Shown piece after piece: positions 53,236 through 62,355 of a DNA stretch of 64,000 nt (the stretch's first letter is position 1; each line of letters starts with the position of its first letter). Below the pieces are notes generated by a model. The model had not been told where the DNA came from. It saw nothing but the letters and a program-made list of their open reading frames with translations, and did no database searches. The stretch is from Chitinophagaceae bacterium PMP191F (GTDB lineage Bacteria > Bacteroidota > Bacteroidia > Chitinophagales > Chitinophagaceae), in NCBI GenBank assembly GCA_001302245.1, contig LGYU01000004.1:1-64000 (forward strand), given 5' to 3'. The translations under genes and the position numbers were made by a program.

Positions 53236-54267
53236 ATGGATAGCAGGATCAACATACAGAATGAGTTGCAGCAGATCAGCCCGGAAGTAGCCGGTATCAA
53301 TGCAAGAGCACCTTATACAGTTCCGGCCGGTTATTTTGAAAACCTGGCAACAGATGTTTTGCAACTTGTGCGGCAGGAACAGGAAGTTTCCGCTGTGCTG
53401 ACATCACAGGCTGGTAACAATCCCTACATTGTTCCCCAAGGATATTTTGATACTCTGCCCGATCTTTTATTAGAACGTGTACAGCAAATAGAACCTGCTT
53501 CTTCTGTTTTAACAGAACAGGCCCGCAACAACCCCTACCAGGTTCCCAACGGTTATTTTAATACACTACCGGATCTGTTACTGAACAAAGCAAAAGCAGG
53601 AAATGCTGTCAATGCAACAGAAGAGTTGCAGGCACTTTCTCCCTTGCTGGGTTCTATTGGTAAAAAAATGCCATTCAGTATGCCGGCTGATTATTTTACT
53701 GAATTACCCGGCAATGCCTCTGCTGGAGCACAGGCTATTGATTTTGTAAATGAGGAACTGGAAAATCTGTCGCCGCTGATGAGCAGTTTGCAACAAAAAC
53801 AGGCATATCAGGTACCAGCAGGTTACTTTGAACAATTACCGCAGCAGGTTTTAGATAAAGTAACACAACTACAATCAGCTAAAATTGTATCTATTAGCTT
53901 TACCAGGAAATTGTTGCGTTATGCAGCTGCGGCAGCAATAGCGGCTGTTATCATCACTGCCGGCCGGTTGTACATGAATAAGCCTGCACAGCAAACAGAT
54001 AATCCTTACCCTGTTCAGGTGGCAATGCACGATGCAGTAAAACAAGCTGTAAGTGACAGTTTGCATAGTTTTGAAGACCAGGACCTGCAGAATTATCTTG
54101 AAACACAGGGTGGTGCATCACCTGAAAATACGGCCATTGCCGGTAATGAGATCAAAGCCGCTGATGTACAGGATATGCTGGGCGATGTATCGGACGCAGA
54201 ACTGCAACAATACCTGGAGCAGTACACTGCTTTAAACACAAGTAATAACAACACTTATACGAATTAA
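53236..54267 (+). CDS. Putative anti-sigma-type membrane protein with five VPxGYF repeats
   Basis: A 343-residue protein with one membrane segment (about residues 232-250, AAAAAIAAVIITAG). The N-terminal cytoplasmic part has five copies of a unit centred on PY-x-VP-x-GYF-xx-LP. They are APYTVPAGYFENL near 30, NPYIVPQGYFDTLPDLLL near 65, NPYQVPNGYFNTLPDLLL near 100, MPFSMPADYFTELP near 145 and QAYQVPAGYFEQLPQQVL near 190. The acidic C-terminus would be periplasmic. Position and topology fit an anti-sigma factor or a co-regulator of the sigma factor upstream, but no zinc or RskA/FecR motif is seen. I use the ATG at 53236 rather than the GTG two codons earlier. Confidence 0.75.
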   Translation: MDSRINIQNELQQISPEVAGINARAPYTVPAGYFENLATDVLQLVRQEQEVSAVLTSQAGNNPYIVPQGYFDTLPDLLLERVQQIEPASSVLTEQARNNPYQVPNGYFNTLPDLLLNKAKAGNAVNATEELQALSPLLGSIGKKMPFSMPADYFTELPGNASAGAQAIDFVNEELENLSPLMSSLQQKQAYQVPAGYFEQLPQQVLDKVTQLQSAKIVSISFTRKLLRYAAAAAIAAVIITAGRLYMNKPAQQTDNPYPVQVAMHDAVKQAVSDSLHSFEDQDLQNYLETQGGASPENTAIAGNEIKAADVQDMLGDVSDAELQQYLEQYTALNTSNNNTYTN

Positions 54268-54278
54268 TTTTACCCGTC

Positions 54279-54710
54279 ATGCGTAAGCTGTTTTTCATAT
54301 TAGCTGTTTTCTTTTCCTGCATCACAACTGTTGTTGTGGCTCAGGAAGGTGGAGATGCTAAAAATGATGGAAGTAAACTGGAGGCACTGAAGATTGCCTA
54401 TCTCACGAAGAAGCTGAATCTTTCAACGGAAGAAGCACAGAAATTCTGGCCTATATACAACCAGTACATGGCAGAAGTGCGCAAAACCAGAAGTGATGCC
54501 CGTTTAAACAACGAGAAAGAAATTGATACAGAAGATAAAATACTTGCAGTACGTAAAAAGTATGATGGCGAGTTTGCCAAAGCACTATCTACCGAAAAAG
54601 TGAATTCATTCTTTAAAGCAGAAAAAGAATTTGGCAGCTATATCCAGAAAGAATTACAGGAGCGCCGTTTGCAACGTGTAGACAATCGCCGGCGTAACCT
54701 GCGGAATTAG
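54279..54710 (+). CDS. Spy/CpxP-like periplasmic protein
   Basis: A 143-residue exported protein. The signal peptide (MRKLFFILAVFFSCI to VVAQE) is followed by a helical, strongly charged mature part. The stretch ALKIAYLTKKLNLSTEEAQK with FWPIYNQYMAEV is typical of the Bacteroidota proteins encoded after ECF sigma and anti-sigma genes. They resemble the Spy/CpxP family of periplasmic sensors and chaperones. The basic C-terminus ends in RRRNLRN. It follows the five-repeat protein by 12 bases, so it is in the same operon and may report envelope state. Confidence 0.82.
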   Translation: MRKLFFILAVFFSCITTVVVAQEGGDAKNDGSKLEALKIAYLTKKLNLSTEEAQKFWPIYNQYMAEVRKTRSDARLNNEKEIDTEDKILAVRKKYDGEFAKALSTEKVNSFFKAEKEFGSYIQKELQERRLQRVDNRRRNLRN

Positions 54711-54751
54711 AAGACCTTTTTCATATTAGGTGTTTTTCATAGGTTAGCAAC

Positions 54752-54780
54752 GGCCGGCTCTGTTCAGAGCAGGCCTTTCG
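54752..54780 (+). terminator. Terminator of the sigma-factor operon
   Basis: GGCC-GGCTCTG pairs with CAGAGC-A-GGCC around TT (54752-54775), with TTT after it. It sits between the convergent sigma operon and the metallo-hydrolase gene. Confidence 0.75.
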
Positions 54781-54808
54781 CGTATAATACATTACTTACT
54801 GCAAAGTA

Positions 54809-55555
54809 TTACCTGTTTTCAGGATATACAGGAGCTTTGATATCATGATAAAACAGGAATGTCCATCCTTCAGCATTGCCCTGTTGCCACCATTGCTGCC
54901 GCAGCTCCATACACTTCTTTCCGTCATAATCATATTTAGCCACAAAACGGCTGCGCATCTGTTGCAGTTGCGGAGCATCATCTGCACCAAAAAATATTTT
55001 CTCACCACCATCTACAATCCAGAATACCTGGTGAAACGGACAATGTGCTCCTGTTAGCTCATATTTGATGTATCCATCTATTACACCATCACCATTCAGC
55101 CACTCTACCTGTGGTGATGATTGCAGGCAATCTACTTCCTCAGGAATATAGGAGGGCGTTCCTTTTTCTATGGCAAATTCCAGCTCTTTTCGCTGCACAT
55201 AATATTTGGCATTGGGAAAACTGAGTTGCTTTTTACCTGCTACATTGGTATAGCTTACACCACCTGCATGGTCTTTGTGCAAATGCGACATCAGCACTTT
55301 GGTAATATCACCTGCATTAATGCCATGTTGTGCCAGGTTTTTATGGATCTGCAGGGTGCCATCTGTTTCTGCAAAACCCAGCCCGGTATCCAGTAATAAA
55401 ATATCTTCGGAAGTGATCACAACAAAAGGCTGCACTTCTACAAGCAGGCTGCCTACAGGCCGCTGCTGCAGATCATCAGCACTGGTATCAAAGGGAACAA
55501 ATAACTTGCTTTTATCTATCGTAAAACTGCCTTCACTCAGCGGAATGATATTCAT
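54809..55555 (-). CDS. MBL-fold metallo-hydrolase
   Basis: A 248-residue metallo-beta-lactamase-fold enzyme. The metal motif is LMSHLHKDHAGGVSY near residue 93, followed by a histidine in LTGAHCPFHQVF and an aspartate in FFGADDAPQLQQ. It is shorter than the hydrolase at 6.8 kb and only distantly related. The substrate is unknown. A TACCTTTG box ends only four bases before the start codon, suggesting an almost leaderless message. The heptamer array of rodA lies directly upstream. Confidence 0.85.
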   Translation of the reverse strand: MNIIPLSEGSFTIDKSKLFVPFDTSADDLQQRPVGSLLVEVQPFVVITSEDILLLDTGLGFAETDGTLQIHKNLAQHGINAGDITKVLMSHLHKDHAGGVSYTNVAGKKQLSFPNAKYYVQRKELEFAIEKGTPSYIPEEVDCLQSSPQVEWLNGDGVIDGYIKYELTGAHCPFHQVFWIVDGGEKIFFGADDAPQLQQMRSRFVAKYDYDGKKCMELRQQWWQQGNAEGWTFLFYHDIKAPVYPENR

Positions 55556-55559
55556 GCTG

Positions 55560-55567
55560 CAAAGGTA
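55560..55567 (-). promoter_or_regulatory. -7 element of the MBL hydrolase gene
   Basis: On the minus strand TACCTTTG is a strong TAnnTTTG match ending four bases before the ATG at 55555. Initiation 5-7 bases downstream would fall on the start codon itself. Confidence 0.5.
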
Positions 55568-55670
55568 GGGAATAGGAGTCAGGTAGTTAGGTATCAGGAA
55601 TTAGCCGTTAGCTCACTATAATGCACCCGAGCCGCATTTACTTACAACTTATAACCTACAACTTAAAACA
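55566..55670. repeat. Heptamer-periodic array at the rodA 3' end
   Basis: Fifteen 7-base units run without a slip from TAGGGAA through TAGGAGT, CAGGTAG, TTAGGTA, TCAGGAA, TTAGCCG and TTAGCTC to TACAACT, TATAACC, TACAACT and TAAAACA. The last unit touches the rodA stop codon at 55671-55673. AGGTATCAGGAAT here is identical to the copy after pdxA. Confidence 0.7.
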
Positions 55671-57011
55671 CTATCGCAGGATCATCTGCCTGTCGGCATC
55701 CAGTCGTACCAGGATGAATAACATTACAGAAAAGGTTAACAAAGAGGTACCACCATAACTAATAAAGGGCAATGGAATACCAATTACCGGGGCCAGACCG
55801 ATCGTCATACAGACATTGATGGCAATATGGAAAAAGAACACCGCTGCCACACCGTATGCATAACACCGGCTGAACACGCTTCGTTGTCTTTCTGCCACGT
55901 TGATCACTTTCAGTAAAAAGAAAAGATAAATGCCCAGCACAACAATACTGCCCACAAATCCAAAACCTTCCCCAATGGTACAAAATATGAAGTCTGTTTG
56001 TTGTTCAGGTACAAAATCAAAACGGGTTTGTGTTCCTTTCAAAAAACCACGTCCCAGTACGCCGCCACTACCAATGGCAATTTTACTCTGGCGCACGTTG
56101 TAGTCCACGTCCTTTTTCTTAACAGTTGCGGGCTCTTCATCTTCCACAGTATTCAACTGGGCATACGGATTCTCACGTCCTATCAGCGAGAAGATACGTT
56201 CTACCTGGTAGCTTTTCAGCACTTTGGTAAATATGAAAGGAACTGCAAAACGTTGTATACCTACACACGCAGCCCAAATAAGTACGATCGCTACCAGCAA
56301 ACCACGCTGGCGTTTGATCTGTCTTCTGCTGAAATAAATGGTAAGTGCAGCAATAGCTGTTAGTATAATGGCCAGCAGGTTTTTTTCAACCAGTAGCGTT
56401 GCCACAACCAGTACTGCCAGTGAAAAACCAACGATCAGGTAACCGGCAGGCAAACCTTCACGAAACATTACCAGAAAGAATGCAAAGAACACCAGAGCAA
56501 GACCGGTTTCTTTCTGCGCAATGGTAATAATAGCCGGCAATAGTACAATGCCCGCCGCAGTTAAATGCGATTTGGGTTTATTGAAATCTGTTTCTACTCT
56601 CGAGAGATATTTGGCCAATGCAAGACACACAAATATTTTACACGTTTCAGCAGGCTGCAACTGTATGGCACCACCAAAACGGATAATAGATTCAGTACCT
56701 TTTACATTGGTATGAAAAGGAAATACCAATAGCAGTAACCCGATACCCACCATGTACCAGATATTGGCAGTAGCGGTAAAGAATTTACTGTCTGTCAGTA
56801 ATATGAACAATCCCAGCACCAGTGCTACTATAAAGTAATACAACTGTTTGCTGTATACCGTTTTAAACCCGATAAAGCTTTGCAGCACATTATCGCCTTC
56901 ACGATAGGCAACAGAAAAAATGCTGATGATCCCGATGGTAACAAATGCAAGGTATAACCAGATCAACACCCAGTCAATGCCTTTCGATATAGCAGGGTTA
57001 CGTTGATTCAT
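55671..57011 (-). CDS. rodA: Rod-shape SEDS glycosyltransferase RodA
   Basis: A 446-residue SEDS protein that polymerises lipid II glycan strands with PBP2 during elongation. About ten membrane segments are present. SEDS landmarks include RFGGAIQLQPAETCKIFVCL near residue 110, ETGLALVFFAFFLVMFREG near 165, and the C-terminal GIPLPFISYGGTSLLTFSVM. The large extracellular loop carries the putative catalytic aspartate in TRFDFVPEQQTDFIF. The start overlaps the mrdA stop by four bases (ATGA), so the two are coupled. Confidence 0.95.
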   Translation of the reverse strand: MNQRNPAISKGIDWVLIWLYLAFVTIGIISIFSVAYREGDNVLQSFIGFKTVYSKQLYYFIVALVLGLFILLTDSKFFTATANIWYMVGIGLLLLVFPFHTNVKGTESIIRFGGAIQLQPAETCKIFVCLALAKYLSRVETDFNKPKSHLTAAGIVLLPAIITIAQKETGLALVFFAFFLVMFREGLPAGYLIVGFSLAVLVVATLLVEKNLLAIILTAIAALTIYFSRRQIKRQRGLLVAIVLIWAACVGIQRFAVPFIFTKVLKSYQVERIFSLIGRENPYAQLNTVEDEEPATVKKKDVDYNVRQSKIAIGSGGVLGRGFLKGTQTRFDFVPEQQTDFIFCTIGEGFGFVGSIVVLGIYLFFLLKVINVAERQRSVFSRCYAYGVAAVFFFHIAINVCMTIGLAPVIGIPLPFISYGGTSLLTFSVMLFILVRLDADRQMILR

Positions 57012-59119
57012 GACAGCGGGCTTCTTTTGGGTACTGTAAAATATTTTTCATCTGGTAATACCGCACCGGTTTCAGTTACTGGCGTTACCGGCTTGGCAGG
57101 TGCAGCAGGCGCTTTTTGTTTAGATGGCGGTGGTATGTATGGCTTGCCTGGCTTCAAGTAGTTTTTGATATAGTTACTGTCTTTGGTGATCTGGAACCAT
57201 TTGTAAGCACGCGTGGAATCTTCTTTGTATTGCATTCTTGCAAGGTAACCGGGCATCAGGTTGGCAGCAGCTACTTCTTCCATTTTCTTAACACGTTCCG
57301 GACGCAGTGAATCGGTAAGATATTTTTCAACCAGTATAGATGCCATAGGACCCGCCCAGGTAGCTCCATAACCGGCGTTCTGTACTACTACAGCTACTGC
57401 GATTTTTGGATTCTCGCGCGGTGCAAAACATACAAACATCGAGTTGTCTTTCAACTCTATCACTTTTCCATCCAGCACGATCTTATTCTGTGCTGTACCT
57501 GTTTTGGCACACATATTAATGCCCGGTATTTTGGCAGAACGGGCAGTACCCTGCTCTACCACATCCTGCATACCGGCTGTTACTACATCATATACATCGC
57601 TGGAAATATGAGTCAGTACTTCATGTTTTACCCGATACTTATTCAGCAAAGTATCTTCAGCAGTTTCGCCATCAATTTTTTCTACCAGGTGCGGAATATA
57701 GTAGTAACCATGATTGGCCACTACACACATGGCATTGGCTATTTGTAAAGGTGTTGCTGTCATTTTATCCTGGCCAATACCTAAACCACCACCCGTCATG
57801 GTACAGGAGTTCCATGAACCACGATATTCTTTATCGTACTGACTGGTATCAGGAATATTACCACCATCTTCACTGGGCAGATCCACACCAATGCGATGCC
57901 CCATACCAAAGGCAGACATATACTCTTTCCATTTGGTCAATCCCTTACGCGAGTTGCGGAACTGGGGATTGTCAATTGTTTTCCTGATCACATCAGAGAA
58001 GAATGAGTTACAGGACCATGCAATAGCAAGACGTAGATTTGCAGCATGGCCTGCCCATTTCTCCGTACATTTTACTACGTGCGGACAACCATAATAAGCA
58101 CCATGACAATCATATCCGCTGGCAGGTGTGATCAGTCCTTCTTCCAGTGCAATCAATGCACCCAACGGTTTGTAAGTAGAACCCGGCGGGTATTGTCCTT
58201 TGATAGCACGGTTAAACAAAGGTGCAGACACATCCAATTGCAGCTTTGCATAATTTTTTTGTTTACTGGGACCCGTCAGATCGTTGGGATTGTAATTGGG
58301 TCCTGAAGCCATTGCCAGTATACCACCTGTTTTGGGATCCAGTGCCACAATAGCTCCTACTTTATTTGCCAGCATTTTTTCTGCCATTTGCTGCAGCTCA
58401 ATATCAACATAAGTACGCAGGTTACGGCCGGCAATAGCAGCCGTATCAAACACACCTTTTTCATAGCTGCCCACCAGGCGGTTCATGTTATCCTTTATAA
58501 GATACTCCACACCGCGTTGCCCCATCAATACACTTTCATAGGTATTTTCCAGGCCACTGCGTCCTACATAATCGCCCATGCGGTAAAAACCTCCGGAACG
58601 TTTGATGATATTGGAATCGGCCTCACCGATATAACCAAGAATATGGGCTGCTACATTATAAGGATATACACGCACCGGACGTTCCACCAATGTAAAACCG
58701 GGAAACTTCCAGATATTTTCTTCCAGTCGCGCATGAAGCTCTACCGGCAACAATGCTTCAAATACAGAAGGACGATAGGAACCATTTTTAAAACGTGCAT
58801 CTCTGATACGTTTATTGAACTCATCTGTATCAATACCCAGCAGTTTACAAAGACCAACGGTATCAATATGTTTTACTTCTTTGGGAGTTACCACCAGGTC
58901 GAACATGATGGTATTATTGAGGATGGCTTTGCCTTTGCGATCAAAAATAATTCCGCGGTCAGGGTATTTTACTTTCGGGAAAACAGCATTGTTGAATGCC
59001 AGCTGACGGTATTTACCGGAAATGATCTGAAGGTTAAATAACTGCGCTACAATAATGATAAAAACACTTAGGAAGATAAGCCGAATGATATTACTGCGCG
59101 ATTGGTTAAATAAAGCCAT
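57008..59119 (-). CDS. mrdA: Penicillin-binding protein 2
   Basis: A 703-residue elongation transpeptidase. One N-terminal membrane segment (residues 11-30) leads into the pedestal domain. The transpeptidase domain has the active-site SxxK in PPGSTYKPLGAL near residue 312, the SxN in AWSCNSFFSD near 370, and KTGT in MCAKTGTAQNK near 537. The C-terminal tail is proline- and lysine-rich (KAPAAPAKPVTPVTETG). It works with RodA and MreCD. The gene follows mreD after 152 bases with no terminator visible. Confidence 0.96.
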   Translation of the reverse strand: MALFNQSRSNIIRLIFLSVFIIIVAQLFNLQIISGKYRQLAFNNAVFPKVKYPDRGIIFDRKGKAILNNTIMFDLVVTPKEVKHIDTVGLCKLLGIDTDEFNKRIRDARFKNGSYRPSVFEALLPVELHARLEENIWKFPGFTLVERPVRVYPYNVAAHILGYIGEADSNIIKRSGGFYRMGDYVGRSGLENTYESVLMGQRGVEYLIKDNMNRLVGSYEKGVFDTAAIAGRNLRTYVDIELQQMAEKMLANKVGAIVALDPKTGGILAMASGPNYNPNDLTGPSKQKNYAKLQLDVSAPLFNRAIKGQYPPGSTYKPLGALIALEEGLITPASGYDCHGAYYGCPHVVKCTEKWAGHAANLRLAIAWSCNSFFSDVIRKTIDNPQFRNSRKGLTKWKEYMSAFGMGHRIGVDLPSEDGGNIPDTSQYDKEYRGSWNSCTMTGGGLGIGQDKMTATPLQIANAMCVVANHGYYYIPHLVEKIDGETAEDTLLNKYRVKHEVLTHISSDVYDVVTAGMQDVVEQGTARSAKIPGINMCAKTGTAQNKIVLDGKVIELKDNSMFVCFAPRENPKIAVAVVVQNAGYGATWAGPMASILVEKYLTDSLRPERVKKMEEVAAANLMPGYLARMQYKEDSTRAYKWFQITKDSNYIKNYLKPGKPYIPPPSKQKAPAAPAKPVTPVTETGAVLPDEKYFTVPKRSPLS

Positions 59120-59271
59120 AGGATAATGTGATCGGTCAGATCACCCCTGCTGTTTCTGATATGATTAGTCAAAACGATTTAGGTCTGTACAAAAAACGTT
59201 GAACAGCGCGTGCTTATAATATACAGGTACGCTATCAACCAGGATAAAATTTACACCTCTTTCTGCACTTA

Positions 59272-59808
59272 TCAGCGTGCTGTATTGGTTTTGAACTTTT
59301 CTTTTCTGAAAAATAACAATTCTGTTACAAGAATCAAAGCCAGGCTGATACCTGTAGTAGAGAATACCTTACCCAGGAAATCAAGAAAAGAGCCAAACTG
59401 CAGCCATTCCAGAAATACCAGGTATAGGTTATGTAATAACGTTAAAACAAATACATAGGTTGCATACGGTGCCAATCCCATACTGGTTACGGAAGGCGAT
59501 TTATAGTTCTGATCGGCTCCTTCCTGTGGAATCAGCATGTTTACCAGCAGCGGACGCACATAGGCAATCATGGTACAGGCGGCTGCGTGCAAACCCGGAG
59601 TTTTGGTAAAATAATCCAGGCACAGGCCAAACATAAAGCCGATAAAGCACAGCCAGCCACGTGAAATATTAAAGGGCAGCCAGAGAATATACAGGAAATA
59701 CCAGTAAGGCACCACAAAACGATGTAATGGCGGTACCTGGAACAGTACATATACCTGGATCAGGATAAACAATATGAAACGGATCGTATTTCTGACCAAA
59801 TCACTCAT
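59272..59808 (-). CDS. mreD: Rod shape-determining protein MreD
   Basis: A 178-residue membrane protein with five hydrophobic segments, the usual MreD topology. Landmarks are RNTIRFILFILIQVYVLFQV and the central WLCFIGFMFGLCLDYFTKTP-like stretch (about residues 55-75). It links the MreB cytoskeleton with MreC and PBP2. The ATG at 59808 overlaps the mreC stop by eight bases (ATGAGTGA); the longer frame lacks support. Confidence 0.88.
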   Translation of the reverse strand: MSDLVRNTIRFILFILIQVYVLFQVPPLHRFVVPYWYFLYILWLPFNISRGWLCFIGFMFGLCLDYFTKTPGLHAAACTMIAYVRPLLVNMLIPQEGADQNYKSPSVTSMGLAPYATYVFVLTLLHNLYLVFLEWLQFGSFLDFLGKVFSTTGISLALILVTELLFFRKEKFKTNTAR

Positions 59809-60661
59809 CCGGTACTTTTTTTCTGGTTGAATCGGCCAATTGTTTTCTTTCTGCCCGCTCAAAATCTTTAATCAGCATTACATAATGCAGGTTGAAAAAG
59901 TTGGTGGCTGTTTTTAAACGCAACGTATAAAAGTTACTGGCCTTGTTTTCTACAATGTCATGTATGGTACCTACCATAATACCCGGGGGAAATGCACCAG
60001 CCACATAGCTGGTAACAACAGAATCGCCTTTGGTAATAGGCGCACTTTTGGGAATACCTTCCAGGGTGATGTATTGCGGGTCAACACCATCCCAGCGCAC
60101 CATACCGGTTTCGCCGGTCTTTTTGAGCATAGAGCTGATCTTATGAAATTTGTGCAGCACGCTCATTACATCAGAATAATTACGACCGGCGTTTACTACC
60201 GTACCAACCACGCCACTGGGACCAATTACCCCCATACCTTCTTCTACTCCCTGTGCGGTACCGCGGTGTATCATAATAATATTGCCTGCGGAAGAAACAT
60301 TATCGCTTATTACTTTGGCATCGTAATAATCATAACGCCGGGGTGTTTTTACAGAATCGATCACCACGGTGTCTTTTATTACTTTACCGGTGCTGTCAGG
60401 ACCTTCAAAATTTAACTTCAGCTGGCGTATCAGTTCTGTATTCTGTTTTGCCAGTTCCTGGTTTGTTTTTTTAAGACTGAAATATTCTTCAACAGAGCTG
60501 TACCGGGAGTTCAGTTTGCCGGTAATTTCGCCGGCAACATCCTGAAAAACAGCTTCGTGAAACCTGTTATAGCGAAAAAGGAATGTAAGGGACAATATCT
60601 GCAACACCAGGAAAAGCAGGAAGTGGAAGTACCTTCTGATGAAGAGAAATATATTACGCAC
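59801..60661 (-). CDS. mreC: Rod shape-determining protein MreC
   Basis: A 286-residue elongasome scaffold. An N-terminal membrane segment (residues 12-29) is followed by a periplasmic coiled coil with YFSLKKTNQELAKQNTELIR and a double beta-barrel. That barrel carries the signatures IIMIHRGTAQGVEEGMGVIG and GVVGTVVNAGRNYSDVMSVL. MreC activates PBP2-RodA and connects them to MreB. It lies 75 bases after mreB and overlaps mreD. Confidence 0.94.
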   Translation of the reverse strand: MRNIFLFIRRYFHFLLFLVLQILSLTFLFRYNRFHEAVFQDVAGEITGKLNSRYSSVEEYFSLKKTNQELAKQNTELIRQLKLNFEGPDSTGKVIKDTVVIDSVKTPRRYDYYDAKVISDNVSSAGNIIMIHRGTAQGVEEGMGVIGPSGVVGTVVNAGRNYSDVMSVLHKFHKISSMLKKTGETGMVRWDGVDPQYITLEGIPKSAPITKGDSVVTSYVAGAFPPGIMVGTIHDIVENKASNFYTLRLKTATNFFNLHYVMLIKDFERAERKQLADSTRKKVPDE

Positions 60662-60736
60662 CTGCCAATAAGTTTAGATTGACGATATCAAAACTGTGCT
60701 GCCAGAGCATACTGTTTCGCTACCGGATATTAAATT

Positions 60737-61762
60737 TTAACGCATCACAAAAGGATACCTGTCGTAGCTCTTCAGGGCAAGGCCGGTTCCGCGTACCACG
60801 CTTTTCAGCGGATCGTCTGCTACGTGCACAGGTAATTTGATCTTCTGGCTTAAACGTTTATCCAGCCCACGCAACAATGCGCCACCACCTGTCAGGTACA
60901 AACCACGTCTGTAAATGTCCGCTGCCAGCTCGGGCGGCGTCATTTCCAATGCTTTCAGGATAGCTTCTTCTATTTTGAAAATGCTTTTGTCCAATGCTTC
61001 GGCAATTTCCTGGTAGCTCACCATGATCTGTTTGGGAATACCGGTTACCAGGTCACGACCATTTACAGGAATATCATCGGGTGGATTATCCAGGTCTTTC
61101 ATGGCAGCGCCGATGTTAATTTTGATCTGCTCTGCAGTACGTTCGCCAATCAATAAGCTGTGGTAGCGGCGAAGAGCTTCCATAATGTCGGCAGTGAACT
61201 CGTCACCGGCAATACGAATACTCTGGTCGCACACAATACCCGCCAGGGCTATTACGGTAATACCGGTAGTACCACCACCGATATCAATGATCATGTTACC
61301 AACAGGCTCTTCTACATCAATACCAATACCCAGTGCTGCAGCCATAGGCTCGTGCAACAGATATACCTCTTTGGCACCGGCTTGTTCAGCACTGTCGCGC
61401 ACCGCACGTTTTTCCACCTCGGTAATGCTGGATGGGATGCAGATCATCATTCTCCAGCTTGGCGGAAACAGCGGCTTTTTAGGATATACCATTTTGATCA
61501 TTTCGCGCAACATCAGTTCCGCGGCGTTGAAGTCGGCAATTACACCGTCTTTCAACGGACGAATGGTGCGTATACTTTCATGCGTTTTTTCGTGCATCAT
61601 CAGGGCACGCTTTCCCACCGCCAGTACATTCTTGGGGTTGTTCCGATCCAGCGCCACAATGCTCGGTTCATTCACTACTACTTCATCATTATGGATAATG
61701 AGGGTATTGGCTGTTCCCAAATCTATCGCAATCTCTTGGGTGAAAAAGTTGAATAAGCCCAT
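60737..61762 (-). CDS. mreB: Rod shape-determining actin homologue MreB
   Basis: A 341-residue actin-fold ATPase that guides lateral wall synthesis. The phosphate-1 motif is IAIDLGTANTLIIHND, phosphate-2 is MIIDIGGGTTGITVIAL near residue 163, and the adenosine motif is LYLTGGGALLRGLD near residue 289. It is the first gene of mreB-mreC-mreD-mrdA-rodA. The ATG gives MGLFNFFTQEIAIDLG with the amphipathic N-terminus that binds membrane. Confidence 0.97.
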   Translation of the reverse strand: MGLFNFFTQEIAIDLGTANTLIIHNDEVVVNEPSIVALDRNNPKNVLAVGKRALMMHEKTHESIRTIRPLKDGVIADFNAAELMLREMIKMVYPKKPLFPPSWRMMICIPSSITEVEKRAVRDSAEQAGAKEVYLLHEPMAAALGIGIDVEEPVGNMIIDIGGGTTGITVIALAGIVCDQSIRIAGDEFTADIMEALRRYHSLLIGERTAEQIKINIGAAMKDLDNPPDDIPVNGRDLVTGIPKQIMVSYQEIAEALDKSIFKIEEAILKALEMTPPELAADIYRRGLYLTGGGALLRGLDKRLSQKIKLPVHVADDPLKSVVRGTGLALKSYDRYPFVMR

Positions 61763-62355
61763 CTTAAAATCTCAGATTTTGGAGATATAAATATAATGCC
61801 TGCAAAATTGATGTAATAATCCGAATATACAAAGCGAAATCCTGCTACAGGAGCCGCCAGTACAGTATTTTTTCAACAAGTGTGAATTGCTAACGTTGTT
61901 TCATACCTTGTTACTGTTGCCGCCAACGATCCTCGTTGATTGTTTTGGTATTGACTATTGAAGCACTAACGCAACCAATATGCATTAATTGTTGTTCAGT
62001 ACTGCAATTTGCAATATTTTTTGCAGCCTGCACAATGCCCGTCCAACAAAAGCCCGGTAGTACTTTTACCGCCAACAATACTGCACTTTTTACTGAGCCT
62101 GTAATGCTGCATACACCATTCTGTAATATAGCATTGTTCTGCTGTACTACGTATGTTTATTACAAATAAAGGATCGCAGATAAGGTTTAAAATACGGCAG
62201 TAGTAAGATATTGTCGTACACGCTGTAATCATTCATCAATGATGCAGGCAACAAAAGACGAATTTTTATGCCAGAATTCAATAAACTGCCGGAATGGGGA
62301 AAACATGCGCTGCAACAGGCACCAGGATACCATAGCTGGTTGACACACTACATAC
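61763..62355. other. Intergenic region upstream of mreB
   Basis: About 590 bases between mreB and the dioxygenase gene. Short frames on both strands lack initiation signals and family character. It should contain the mre operon promoter, but no clear TTTG-N20-TAnnTTTG pair was found. I see no RNA gene, repeat array or terminator with a good T tail. Confidence 0.5.

Noticed and set aside
61160-61790. Long plus-strand frames of about 200 codons inside mreB
   Set aside because: They are antisense to mreB, whose codon positions and motifs are clear.
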